Part shown: positions 37,638 through 46,191 of the stretch, one piece after another
Numbering within the stretch: position 1 is the first letter of the stretch
Layout of the letters: every line of letters begins with the position of its first letter
Origin: Pseudonocardia broussonetiae
GTDB taxonomy: Bacteria > Actinomycetota > Actinomycetes > Mycobacteriales > Pseudonocardiaceae
NCBI RefSeq assembly: GCF_013155125.1
Contig: NZ_CP053564.1
Location: forward strand, 6,951,501 to 7,015,500
Direction of reading: 5' to 3'
DNA length: 64,000 bases
Notes under the pieces: model-generated
Told to the model about the DNA's origin: nothing
Databases searched by the model: none
Seen by the model: the letters and a program-made list of their open reading frames with translations, nothing else
Position numbers and translations under genes: made by a program

Positions 37638-37710
37638 TCGTCCGGCCGTGCGCGGGTGCGCGGTCTCGGCGACACTCCCCGGCGGACGACGAACCCGGGA
37701 GGCGAGAGCC

Positions 37711-38025
37711 GTGGCGACCGACAGCACCCCGCCCCGCACCCCCGACGGCCGCTTCATCGTCGTCGACGGCCGGCGCTGGCGGGCCGAGGACCCCACCCTC
37801 CCCGACGACGTCCGCACCGCGCTCCTGCACCACCTCGGCGTGGCCCGCTCCGCCGTGCGCACCTCGAAGAAGAGCGACGACGCGGACGCCCTCGCCCGCG
37901 CCCGCTCCCGCGTCGGCACCGCCAAGCGCGGTCTCGGGGAGCGCGGGGACCCGTGGTGGGAGCAGGACGACGCGGCGCGGCGCGAGCGCTGGACGGCGGC
38001 GCTGGCCGAGCTGGAGGACGGGTGA
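37711..38025 (+). CDS. conserved small protein of unknown function
   Basis: The 104-residue protein starts with GTG preceded by GGGAGGCGAGAGCC. Conserved-looking phrases are DGRFIVVDGRRWRAEDPTLP near 12, TALLHHLGVARSAVR near 38 and the C-terminal GERGDPWWEQDDAARRERW near 76. Similar proteins are common in Actinobacteria and are sometimes annotated as Tol-like without evidence. It is predicted soluble, helical and charged. It converges on the ABC-transporter operon with a 4-bp gap. Confidence 0.72.
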   Translation: MATDSTPPRTPDGRFIVVDGRRWRAEDPTLPDDVRTALLHHLGVARSAVRTSKKSDDADALARARSRVGTAKRGLGERGDPWWEQDDAARRERWTAALAELEDG

Positions 38026-38029
38026 GCGG

Positions 38030-38812
38030 TCAGGCGTCGGGGCCGACGGCGTAGCCGCCGCCGAGGTAGGCGCGCTGGATGCGCTCGTCGTCGAGCAGGT
38101 CGGCCGGGACGCCCTCCAGCAGGACCCGCCCGCGGTCCATGACCAGGGCCCGGTCGGCCACCCGGAACGCGGCCCGCACGTTCTGCTCGACCAGCACGAT
38201 CGCCAGCCCCTCCTCGGAGCGCAGGCGGCCCAGCGTCGCGAAGATCTCCCGCACGACCCGGGGGGCCAGCCCCAGGCTGGGCTCGTCCAGGACGAGCACC
38301 GACGGGCTCGCCATCAGCCCGCGGCCGATGGCGAGCATCTGCTGCTCGCCGCCCGACAGCGTGCCGGCGGCCTGGCCGAGCCGGTCGGCCAGGCGGGGGA
38401 AGTACTCGAGCACCTGCTCGCGGCGGGCGCGCCGGCCGGTCCGGTCGCGGCGCCGGGTCCACCCGCCGAGCGCCAGGTTGTCCTCCACCGCGAGGGTCGG
38501 GAACACCAGCCGGTTCTCCGGCACGTGCGCCAGCCCGGCCGCGGCGATCGCCTCCGGACCGCGGCCCGTCACGTCCTTCCCGGCCAGCCGGACCCGGCCC
38601 CCCGTCAGGGGCAGCAGCCCGGACAGCGCGCGCAGCAGGGTCGACTTGCCCGCGCCGTTCGCGCCGACCACGGCGACGATCTCGCCGGGCCGCGCGGCCA
38701 GCGACACCCCGTGCAGCACCGCGATGCGGCCGTAGCCGGCCTCGACCGCCTCCGCCTCGATCCCACCACCGGCGACGTCCGCAGCCCCGGACGCGCCGCC
38801 CGCCGCCGTCAT
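38030..38812 (-). CDS. livF: branched-chain amino acid-type ABC transporter ATP-binding protein LivF
   Basis: The 260-residue ATPase has Walker A VVGANGAGKSTLL near 48, the signature TLSGGEQQMLAIGRGLM near 150 and Walker B VLVLDEPSLGLAP near 173. EQNVRAAFRVADRALVMDRGRV near 210 is typical of LivF. It energises uptake together with the LivG half of the preceding fusion. The ATG overlaps the stop of the LivM-LivG gene by 4 bp. It is the last gene of the operon livK-livH-livMG-livF. Confidence 0.9.
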   Translation of the reverse strand: MTAAGGASGAADVAGGGIEAEAVEAGYGRIAVLHGVSLAARPGEIVAVVGANGAGKSTLLRALSGLLPLTGGRVRLAGKDVTGRGPEAIAAAGLAHVPENRLVFPTLAVEDNLALGGWTRRRDRTGRRARREQVLEYFPRLADRLGQAAGTLSGGEQQMLAIGRGLMASPSVLVLDEPSLGLAPRVVREIFATLGRLRSEEGLAIVLVEQNVRAAFRVADRALVMDRGRVLLEGVPADLLDDERIQRAYLGGGYAVGPDA

Positions 38813-40668
38813 CCCTCGCTCCCCGCCGCCAGCGCCCGCCGCGCCCGCTCCGCCTCGGGGTCGTCGTCGTCGACGCCGAGGTAGGCGGCCACCACGGCGG
38901 GGTCCTCCCGGACCTGCTGCGGCGTGCCCAGCGCGATCAGCACGCCGTCGTCGAGCACCGCGACCCGGTCGGCCAGCGCCAGCACCGCCTCCACGTCGTG
39001 CTCCACCAGCACGATCCCCATCCCACCGGCGCGCAGCCGCCGCAGGAGCAGCGCCAGGTCCCGACGCTCGGCGCCCGACAGCCCGGCCAGCGGCTCGTCG
39101 AGCAGCAGCAGGTCCGGCTCGACGGCCAGCGCCCTGGCCACCTCCATCAGCCGCTGGCGCCCGAAGGGCAGGTCCGCGGCGGGCCGGTCGGCGTCGGCGG
39201 TCAGCCCGACGAGGTCGATCACTGCGCGGGAGGCCTCGACGACCTCGCGCTCCTCCCGGCGGGCGGCGACGCCGAGCATGCCGCGCAGCAGCCCGGCCCG
39301 GCTGCGCAGGTGCCGGCCGACCATCACGTTGCCGAGCACCGTCGCCGAACCGAAGACCTGCAGGTTCTGGAACGTCCGCGTGGCCCGCGCCCGCGCGAAG
39401 ACGTGCGGCTTGCGGCCGTCGATCCGCTCGCCCCGCAGCTCGACGGTGCCGGCGCTGGGCTCGGTCACGCCGCTGACCATGTTGAAGCAGGTGGTCTTGC
39501 CTGCGCCGTTGGGACCGATCAGGGCGACGATCTCGCCCGCCGCGACGTCCAGGTCCACCCCGTCCACCGCGACGACGCCGCCGTAGCGCTTGGTCAGGCC
39601 GCGGACCGAGAGCAGGACGGTGCCCGGCTCGGGGCGCCCGTCGCGGGCGAGCAGCGGGCCGTCGTCCCGGTCCGGGCCGGCCGGCACCTCCGCGCCGTCA
39701 CCGGCTGGGGCCGGTCGGACGCCGGTCAGCATCCGGAAGAGCTGGTGCAGCCCGCCCGGCAGGAAGATCATGACCAGGGTCAGGACCAGCCCGAAGCCGA
39801 TCAGCTGCACCTCGCCGGTCGCCCCGGGCACCAGCAGCGGCACGGCCTCGCGCAGCCCCTCGTCGAGGAACTCCACGGCGAAGCCGCCCACCACGGCCCC
39901 CCAGACGGTCCCGAGCCCGCCCAGCACGGCCATGAGCAGGAACTCCACCGACAGCGAGAAGTTCGCCGCGTTCGGGTTGACCACGGCCAGCCAGTGCGCG
40001 AAGAACACCCCCGCCACGCCCGCGTAGGCGGCCGACAGCACGAACACCTGCAGCCGCAGGCGGAAGGTGTCGACGCCCAGGGTCTCCGCGGCCACCTCGG
40101 AGTCGTTGACCGCTCCCAGTGCGCGCCCCACCCGGCTGTCGACGACGTTGCGCGCGGCCACGACGGCCAGGACCACCACCGGGGCCAGCAGCCACAGGTA
40201 CTCGGCCGGGGTGTCGTAGCGGCGGCCGCCGAACTCCGGCTTGGGGATGCCGAAGATCCCCGACGTGGCGCCCAGGAACGGGGTCTCGATGGCCACCACC
40301 GTCAGGATGATCCCGAGGCCGAGTGTGGCCAGCGCCAGGTAGTGCCCGCGCAGCCGCAGCAGCGGCAGGCCGACCAGCAGCGCCGCGAGCACGGCCAGCC
40401 CGACCGCGATCGCCGCCGCGAGCAGGCCGGGGACCTGCGTGCGGGTGACCAGGATCGCCTGGGTGTAGGCCCCGACGGCGAAGAACGACGCGTGCCCCAG
40501 GCTGACCTGCCCGGCCAGCCCCATCAGCAGCGACAGCCCGATCGCGGCGATGGCGTAGATCGTCGCGTAGACGGCGGTGCTGGTGACCCAGACCGGCAGC
40601 AGCAGCGGCAGCCCGAGCAGGGCCACCAGCAGCACGACGACGCCCACGGCGTCCGACCGGCGCTTCAC
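38809..40668 (-). CDS. livMG: fused ABC permease (LivM) and ATP-binding protein (LivG)
   Basis: The 619-residue fusion has about residues 1-310 as a LivM-type permease, with nine or ten hydrophobic helices and the LAGQVSLGHASFFAVGAY motif near 52. A Pro/Asp-rich linker spans about 320-355. Residues 355-619 form a LivG-type ATPase with Walker A LIGPNGAGKTTCFNM near 385, DLPFGRQRLMEVARAL as the signature region near 500 and Walker B LLLLDEPLAGLS near 524. LivG normally lacks the strict LSGGQ form, so the signature is not degenerate. LivM and LivG are separate in E. coli, but fused versions are known in several lineages. Confidence 0.92.
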   Translation of the reverse strand: MKRRSDAVGVVVLLVALLGLPLLLPVWVTSTAVYATIYAIAAIGLSLLMGLAGQVSLGHASFFAVGAYTQAILVTRTQVPGLLAAAIAVGLAVLAALLVGLPLLRLRGHYLALATLGLGIILTVVAIETPFLGATSGIFGIPKPEFGGRRYDTPAEYLWLLAPVVVLAVVAARNVVDSRVGRALGAVNDSEVAAETLGVDTFRLRLQVFVLSAAYAGVAGVFFAHWLAVVNPNAANFSLSVEFLLMAVLGGLGTVWGAVVGGFAVEFLDEGLREAVPLLVPGATGEVQLIGFGLVLTLVMIFLPGGLHQLFRMLTGVRPAPAGDGAEVPAGPDRDDGPLLARDGRPEPGTVLLSVRGLTKRYGGVVAVDGVDLDVAAGEIVALIGPNGAGKTTCFNMVSGVTEPSAGTVELRGERIDGRKPHVFARARATRTFQNLQVFGSATVLGNVMVGRHLRSRAGLLRGMLGVAARREEREVVEASRAVIDLVGLTADADRPAADLPFGRQRLMEVARALAVEPDLLLLDEPLAGLSGAERRDLALLLRRLRAGGMGIVLVEHDVEAVLALADRVAVLDDGVLIALGTPQQVREDPAVVAAYLGVDDDDPEAERARRALAAGSEG

Positions 40669-40678
40669 CGCGGCACCC

Positions 40679-41548
40679 CTAGACCCTCGCCTGCGCGTGC
40701 CGGCCGAACACGCCCTCGGGCCGCGCCACCAGGACCACGATGAGCAGGACGAACGCCACCGCGTCGCGGTAACCGGAGTCGATGTAGCCCGCGACCAGCG
40801 ACTCCAGCACGCCGAGCACCAGCCCGCCGAGCACCGCGCCGCGGATGGACACCAGCCCGCCCAGGGTCGCGGCGACGAAGCCCTTGAGCCCGAGCAGCAG
40901 TCCGGAGTCCCACTGCGTGAGCTGGATCGGGCTGGCCAGCACCCCGGCGATCGCCCCGAGCAGCCCGGCCACCGCGAACGCGACGGTGGCCGCCGCCACG
41001 GGCGAGATCCCGACGAGCCGGGCCGCGACGGGCTGCTCCGCGCAGGCCCGCAACGCCTTGCCCAGCATCGTGCGGTCGTAGAACACCGTCACCGCGACCG
41101 CCACGACGGCGGTGACGCCGAGGATCCACAGCTCCTGGGCGCGCACCGACACGCCGCCGATGACGAGGTCCGGCCCCGGCAGCGGCGGCAGCCCGCGCCC
41201 CTGCGGGCCGTAGAGCAGCAGCATCAGGGCCTTGAGCGCGGTGGAGACGCCGAGCGTCAGGATGATCGACACGAGCGTCGTCATCCGCCGGACGGGGGCG
41301 ATGGCCAGCCGCTGCATGAGCACCGCCACCAGGCCGACGACCAGCAGCGCGACCACCAGCGCCAGCGGCATCGGCAGGCCGGCACCGACGCCCGACAGCG
41401 CGACGAGGCCGCCGAGCGCGGCGAACTCGCCCTGCGCCAGGTTGATCACCCCGCTGACGGAGAACACCGCCACGAAGCCCATGGCCACTAGTGCGTAGAC
41501 CGCTCCCTGGGACAGCCCGGCGATCGTGAACTGGAGCAGGTCTGCCAT
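40679..41548 (-). CDS. livH: branched-chain amino acid-type ABC permease LivH
   Basis: The 289-residue permease has about eight hydrophobic helices. The conserved LSQGAVYALVAMGFVAVFSVSGVINLAQGEF motif near 12-42 occurs near the start, and GFVAATLGGLVSIRGAVLGGLVLGVLESL near 225 is typical of LivH. It forms the membrane channel with the LivM half of the fusion. It lies 7 bp after livK and 10 bp before livMG. The transported compound may be an amino acid, amide or urea-type ligand. Confidence 0.92.
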   Translation of the reverse strand: MADLLQFTIAGLSQGAVYALVAMGFVAVFSVSGVINLAQGEFAALGGLVALSGVGAGLPMPLALVVALLVVGLVAVLMQRLAIAPVRRMTTLVSIILTLGVSTALKALMLLLYGPQGRGLPPLPGPDLVIGGVSVRAQELWILGVTAVVAVAVTVFYDRTMLGKALRACAEQPVAARLVGISPVAAATVAFAVAGLLGAIAGVLASPIQLTQWDSGLLLGLKGFVAATLGGLVSIRGAVLGGLVLGVLESLVAGYIDSGYRDAVAFVLLIVVLVARPEGVFGRHAQARV

Positions 41549-41555
41549 CAGCGGG

Positions 41556-42737
41556 TCACGGGGTGGCGAGCTGGAACTGCCGGTCGCGCACGGTGACCAG
41601 CACGAGGTCGTCGGCCTGCAGCCCGCTGTGGTCCTCGGCGGTCATGGTGAACGTGCCGGAGACGCCGACGAAGTCGGTGACGCCCTCGAGGTGCTCGCGC
41701 AGCGCCTCCGGGTCGGTGCCCGCGGCCCGCAGCGCGTCCACGGCCAGCTGCCAGCCGTCGTAGGCGTGCCCGGCGAACGTCGACGGCGCGGTGCCGTAGG
41801 CGCCGCGGTAGTCGGCGATGAAGTCGGTGATGACCTGCTTCTGCGGGTCGTCGGCGGGGAGCTGGTCGGCGACGACCAGGCGGCCCAGCGGGGCGACCAG
41901 CCCGTCGGCGCTCTCCGCGGCGGTGTCGAGGAAGACCTGGTTGCCGATGCCGTGGCTCTGGTAGACGGGCTTGCCCACGCCGAGCTGCGTGTAGGCCTTC
42001 TGGGCCAGGCCCGCGGCCGGCGGGATGCCCCAGATGACGACGGCGTCGGCGTTGGCGTTGCGGATGTTGACCATCTGCGCGGTGAAGTCGGTGGCGTCGG
42101 GGGCGAAGCTCTCGACGGCCACGACGCTGACCCCGGACGGCCCGCCGATCTCGTCGAACAGCTGCTGCACGCCCTCGCCGAACCCGGACGCGTCGCGGGC
42201 CAGCGCGAGGGTCTTGTAGCCCTTGGCCGCGGCGTCGCGGACGATGTTCTCGATGACCACCGAGTCGTTCTGGGCGGTCTTGAACACCCACTCCGACCCG
42301 TTGACGATCGCGGCGTTGGCCGCCAGCGAGATCATCGGGAGCGGGGTCGACTCGGCGATCGGCCGCATGGCCAGGCTCGGGCCGGTCCGGCTGGCCCCGA
42401 GCAGGATGTCGACCTGGTCCTCGGTGATGAGCTTGGAGGCCGCGCGGGCGGCGCCGTCCTCGGTGGAGGCGTTGTCCTCGATGATCAGCTCGACCTGCCG
42501 GCCGTCGATGCCGCCCTCGGCGTTGAGCTGGTCGGCGAGCAGCGTCAGGGTGTCGCGCTCGGGCACGCCCAGGCTGGCCCCGGCGCCGGTGATGTCCAGG
42601 ACCGCACCGATCCGGAACGGGCCGTCCTCGGCCCCCCCGCCCTGCGCCCCGGGGGCGGGTTGCTCCTCGGCGCACCCCGCCGCGAGGAGCGCACCTGCGG
42701 CCAGCACGACCGCGAGCCTCTTGACCGGACCGAACAC
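41556..42737 (-). CDS. livK: ABC transporter substrate-binding lipoprotein LivK
   Basis: The 393-residue lipoprotein has the lipobox LLAAGC near residue 21. The leucine-binding-protein fold follows: FRIGAVLDITGAGASLGVPE near 41, DQLNAEGGIDGRQVELIIEDN near 68, and VDILLGASRTGPSLAMRPIAE near 105. The GTG at 42737 is preceded by GGGAGG. As the first gene of the operon it should deliver the substrate to LivHMGF. The specificity (branched-chain amino acids, aromatic acids, amides) cannot be decided from sequence, and no regulator sits next to the operon. Confidence 0.9.
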   Translation of the reverse strand: MFGPVKRLAVVLAAGALLAAGCAEEQPAPGAQGGGAEDGPFRIGAVLDITGAGASLGVPERDTLTLLADQLNAEGGIDGRQVELIIEDNASTEDGAARAASKLITEDQVDILLGASRTGPSLAMRPIAESTPLPMISLAANAAIVNGSEWVFKTAQNDSVVIENIVRDAAAKGYKTLALARDASGFGEGVQQLFDEIGGPSGVSVVAVESFAPDATDFTAQMVNIRNANADAVVIWGIPPAAGLAQKAYTQLGVGKPVYQSHGIGNQVFLDTAAESADGLVAPLGRLVVADQLPADDPQKQVITDFIADYRGAYGTAPSTFAGHAYDGWQLAVDALRAAGTDPEALREHLEGVTDFVGVSGTFTMTAEDHSGLQADDLVLVTVRDRQFQLATP

Positions 42738-42841
42738 GGCAGCCTCCCGACGCTGGAAAGATCGCGGGGAGCGTGACACCGCATCCGGGTGGGCGCAAGG
42801 GGACCGCAACGCGTCCGTGATGTGGAGCCGATGTGCGGGTC

Positions 42842-43141
42842 CTAGCCGCCGCGACGGTCCCTCAGGTCGACCGCGGCCCGCGCCACCGGCTCGACCTGGA
42901 AGTCGTACCGCTCGGTGTCGAGCCCGAAGTGGTCGGCCAGCTCCGCCCGCAGGAAGGCCGCGATCTCCCCTGCCCCCTCGCCGTTCGCCAGCCGGTCCAG
43001 GACCGGTGCGATCAGGCAGTCGTACTCGTCGGGCGGCTCGCCGTCCTCGACGACGCCGATCGGGTCCCAGGCGTTGAGGATCCCGCGCAGTGCCGTCACC
43101 GGACGCTCGTCGGTGTCGGGTCCCGGATCGCGGTGCTCCAC
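42842..43141 (-). CDS. hypothetical protein, DUF1871-like
   Basis: The 99-residue acidic protein has the phrases TALRGILNAWDPIGVVEDG and DEYDCLIAPVLDRLANGE, ending with the pattern AELADHFGLDTERYDFQVEPVARAA. The layout (a start helix, the WDPIGV segment and a DEYDCLI motif) resembles the small DUF1871/YugE-type proteins, often found near immunity genes; this is a tentative match from memory. It sits between livK and the tRNA-Asn gene with no obvious partner. Confidence 0.6.
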   Translation of the reverse strand: MEHRDPGPDTDERPVTALRGILNAWDPIGVVEDGEPPDEYDCLIAPVLDRLANGEGAGEIAAFLRAELADHFGLDTERYDFQVEPVARAAVDLRDRRGG

Positions 43142-43175
43142 GCGCCGATCGTAGGGCGCTGAGCTGGGGTTGTTG

Positions 43176-43247
43176 CTCCTCCGACTGGATTCGAACCAGT
43201 AACCGCCCGATTAACAGTCGGGTGCTCTGCCGTTGAGCTACGGAGGA
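43176..43247 (-). tRNA. tRNA-Asn (anticodon GTT)
   Basis: The minus strand folds as a complete cloverleaf. The acceptor stem TCCTCCG pairs with CGGAGGA, the anticodon stem CCCGA with TCGGG around loop CTGTTAA (anticodon GTT at 43213-43215), and the T arm contains GGTTCGAATCC. The discriminator base is G and CA follows. Confidence 0.97.
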
Positions 43248-43361
43248 CCGTATCGCCGGGGCACCGCCCCGATCGGCCTGGAAAGCGTAGCGCACCGCCC
43301 CCGGCGGCCCGGGCGGGGGTGGGGGGTGGGCACCGGGCTCCCCCTGCCCTCGATGTGCGTT

Positions 43362-43378
43362 CTTGTGGGAACTTGTGG
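43362..43378 (+). promoter_or_regulatory. direct repeat CTTGTGG x2 upstream of the galactose operon
   Basis: CTTGTGG occurs at 43362-43368 and 43372-43378, 10 bp apart and 30-50 bp before the beta-galactosidase start. Helical-phase direct repeats are typical of DeoR-family operators. Binding by the DeoR-type protein encoded downstream is inferred. Confidence 0.4.
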
Positions 43379-43409
43379 ATACTCGTCGGATCGCGACGAA
43401 GGGACGAGC

Positions 43410-45383
43410 GTGCTTCCGTTCGACGGCATCTCGCTGGGGTGCGACTACAACCCCGAGCAGTGGCCGCGGTCGGTGTGGCCCGAGGACGTCGCCCTGATGC
43501 AGGAGGCCGGGGTCGGTTTCGTGACCCTGGGCGTCTTCTCCTGGGGCCTGCTCGAACCGCGCCCCGGCGAGTTCGACTTCGGGTGGTTCGACGAGGTCGT
43601 GGGCCTGCTCCACGAGGGCGGCATCGCGATCGACATGGCGACGGCCACGGCGGCGCCCCCGCCGTGGCTGACCCACCGACACCCGGAGGTCCTGCCCGTC
43701 GACCGGGAGGGGCGGACGCTGTGGCCGGGCAGCCGGCAGTCGTTCATCCCCTCCTCGCCCGTGTTCCGGGAGTACGCGCTGCGCCTGGTCGAGCAGATGG
43801 CGCAGCGCTACGGGAGCCACCCCGCGGTGCGGATGTGGCACGTCAGCAACGAGCTGGGGTGCCACATCGGCAAGGACTGGTCCGACGTCAGTGCGGCGGC
43901 GTTCCGCGTCTGGCTCGCCGACCGCTACGGCGACGTCGACGCGCTCAACGAGGCGTGGGGCACGGCCTTCTGGAGCCAGCACTACACGAGCTTCGACGAG
44001 GTCCTGCCGCCCCGGATCACCCCCGCGGTGCCCAACCCGACCCAGGAGCTCGACTTCGCCCGCTTCTCCTCCGACGCGTGGCTCGACCACTACCGCGCCG
44101 AGCGCGACGTGCTGCGCCGCCACTCCCCCGGCGTTCCCGTCACCACGAACTTCATGGTGGCCGACCACCAGTACGAGCAGGACTACTTCGGCTGGGGCCC
44201 GGAGATGGACGTCGTCAGCCAGGACCACTACCTCGACCACCGGCACGCGCACCCGCACGCCGAGCAGTCGTTCGCCGCCGACCTCACGCGCGGCACGGCG
44301 GGCGGGCGGCCGTGGCTGCTGATGGAGTCGGCGACCTCGGCCGTCAACTGGCAGCCGGTCAACATCACGAAGCTGCCGGGCGAGCTGCTCGTCGACTCGT
44401 TGCGCCAGGTCGCCCGCGGCGCCGACGGCATCGGGTTCTTCCAGTGGCGCGCGTCGAAGGCCGGCGGGGAGAAGTTCCACTCCGCGCTCGTCCCGCACGC
44501 CGGCCGCGACTCGGCGCGGTTCCGCGAGGTCGTCGGGCTGGGGGCGGCGCTGGCCGCGATCGGGGAGGTCGCCGGCGAGCCGGTGCGGGCCGACGTCGCC
44601 CTGCTCCACGACTGGGAGTCCCACTGGGCCTGCGACCTCGACTCGCACCCCAGCGGCGAGCTCCGCGCCCTCGACGCCGCGCACCGCTGGCACCGCGCCC
44701 TCACGGAGCTGGGCGCCACCGCCGACGTCGTGCACCCGGAGTCGGACCTGTCGGCGTACCGGCTCGTCGTCGTGCCCACGCTCTACCTGTGCTCCGACCG
44801 CGTCGCGCCGGCGCTGGAGGCGTTCGCCGCGGCCGGGGGGACGGTGCTCGTCACCTACTTCTCCGGCATCGTCGACGGCCACGACCACGTGCGCCTCGGC
44901 GGCTACCCGGGCGCGTTCCGAGACCTGCTCGGCGTGCGCGCGGAGGAGTTCACGCCGCTGCCGGTGGGAGCGACCGTCACGCTCGACGACGGCGGCACCG
45001 CCGACCTGTGGACCGAGGTGCTGGGCGTGACCGACGCCGAGGTCGTCGCCCGCTACGCCGACGGCCCGCTGCCCGGCACCCCGGCGGTCACCCGCCGGGC
45101 CGTCAGCGCGGGCTCGGCCTGGTACGTCGCCACCCGCCTCGACCACGCCGCCACCACCGCGCTCGCCGACCGCCTCACCCGCGACGCCGGCGTCGCCCGG
45201 CTCGACGAGCCGCAGGAGGGTGTGGAGGTCGTCCGCCGCGGGCACTTCCTGTTCGTGCTCAACCGCGGCGAGCGGCCGGTCACCGTGCCGGCGACGGGCA
45301 CCGAACTGCTCGGCGGCGGGGCCGTCACCGGCAGCGTGACCGTCGCGCCGGCGTCCGCGGCCGTGGTGCGGGGAGGTCGCTGA
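43410..45383 (+). CDS. bgaL: beta-galactosidase, glycoside hydrolase family 42
   Basis: The 657-residue GH42 enzyme has the A-domain start GCDYNPEQWPRSVWPEDVALM near 7. The acid/base Glu lies in WHVSNELGCH near 145 and the nucleophile in LLMESATSAVNWQPVN near 312, followed by IGFFQWRASKAGGEKFHS. The B and C domains continue to the end. It splits beta-galactosides in the cytoplasm (no signal peptide). The GTG start is preceded by AAGGGACGAGC. The downstream DeoR regulator, galT and galK show that the product galactose enters the Leloir pathway. Confidence 0.93.
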   Translation: MLPFDGISLGCDYNPEQWPRSVWPEDVALMQEAGVGFVTLGVFSWGLLEPRPGEFDFGWFDEVVGLLHEGGIAIDMATATAAPPPWLTHRHPEVLPVDREGRTLWPGSRQSFIPSSPVFREYALRLVEQMAQRYGSHPAVRMWHVSNELGCHIGKDWSDVSAAAFRVWLADRYGDVDALNEAWGTAFWSQHYTSFDEVLPPRITPAVPNPTQELDFARFSSDAWLDHYRAERDVLRRHSPGVPVTTNFMVADHQYEQDYFGWGPEMDVVSQDHYLDHRHAHPHAEQSFAADLTRGTAGGRPWLLMESATSAVNWQPVNITKLPGELLVDSLRQVARGADGIGFFQWRASKAGGEKFHSALVPHAGRDSARFREVVGLGAALAAIGEVAGEPVRADVALLHDWESHWACDLDSHPSGELRALDAAHRWHRALTELGATADVVHPESDLSAYRLVVVPTLYLCSDRVAPALEAFAAAGGTVLVTYFSGIVDGHDHVRLGGYPGAFRDLLGVRAEEFTPLPVGATVTLDDGGTADLWTEVLGVTDAEVVARYADGPLPGTPAVTRRAVSAGSAWYVATRLDHAATTALADRLTRDAGVARLDEPQEGVEVVRRGHFLFVLNRGERPVTVPATGTELLGGGAVTGSVTVAPASAAVVRGGR

Positions 45384-46151
45384 ATGCTCGCCCGACAACG
45401 CCAGGAGCTGATCCTCGACGAGGTCCGCAGCACCGGCGGCGCGCGCGTGTCCGACCTGGTGGAGCGGCTCGGCGTCTCCGACATGACCGTGCGCCGCGAC
45501 ATCGAGGTGCTGGCCGCGCGGGGCCTGGTCACGCGCGTCCACGGCGGCGCGACGGCCGCCGGGTCGAGCGTCGAGGAGCCCGGGTTCGCGGCGAAGTCGG
45601 GCCTGCACACCGACGCGAAGCGGGCGATCGCGCGGGCCGCGGTCACGCTGGTCGAGCCGGGGGCGTCGGTCGCGCTGTCGGCGGGCACCACCACGCACGC
45701 CGTGGCCGCCGAGCTCGTCGCGATCCCGCGGCTCACGGTCGTCACGAACTCGCTGCGGGTGGCCGAGGTGCTGCACGAGTCCGGTCGCAGCGACCTGTGC
45801 GTGGTGCTCACCGGTGGCGAGCGGACGCCGTCGGATGCGCTGGTCGGGCCGGTCGCGGTGAACGCGCTGCGCGGCCTGCACGTCGACTGGCTGCTGATGG
45901 GGGTGCACGGGATGGACGTCGGGGCCGGCTTCACCACGCCGAACCTGGCCGAGGCAGAGACCAACCGGGCGCTGGTGGCCAGCGCCCGCCGGGTGGCCGT
46001 GGTGGCCGACAACTCGAAGTGGGGGGTGGTGGGGTTGAGCACGATCGCGGCCCTGGACGAGGTGGACGTGCTGGTCAGCGACGACGGCCTGGAGCCGGCC
46101 GCGCGCCGCGCGCTGGACGAGTCGTGCGGACGGTTGGTGCTGGCGTCGTGA
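45384..46151 (+). CDS. DeoR/GlpR-family regulator
   Basis: The 255-residue protein has a DeoR helix-turn-helix (ARVSDLVERLGVSDMTVRRDIEVLAARGLVTRVHGGA, residues 18-54). A sugar-phosphate-sensing DeoRC domain (about 75-235) follows, with LSAGTTTHAVAAEL near 93, VVTNSLRVAEVL near 117 and TTPNLAEAETNRALV near 186. It starts immediately after the beta-galactosidase stop and sits before galT and galK, so it is the probable local repressor, with a galactose-phosphate or related intermediate as inducer (inference). Confidence 0.92.
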   Translation: MLARQRQELILDEVRSTGGARVSDLVERLGVSDMTVRRDIEVLAARGLVTRVHGGATAAGSSVEEPGFAAKSGLHTDAKRAIARAAVTLVEPGASVALSAGTTTHAVAAELVAIPRLTVVTNSLRVAEVLHESGRSDLCVVLTGGERTPSDALVGPVAVNALRGLHVDWLLMGVHGMDVGAGFTTPNLAEAETNRALVASARRVAVVADNSKWGVVGLSTIAALDEVDVLVSDDGLEPAARRALDESCGRLVLAS

Positions 46152-46191
46152 TCCCCTCCGCCGACATCCGCACTTCCACGGAGGCGCAGTC

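Noticed and set aside
38809..40668. Frameshift or assembly join producing the LivM-LivG fusion
   Set aside because: The linker is in frame, of natural composition, and both halves are complete, so a genuine fusion is more likely.
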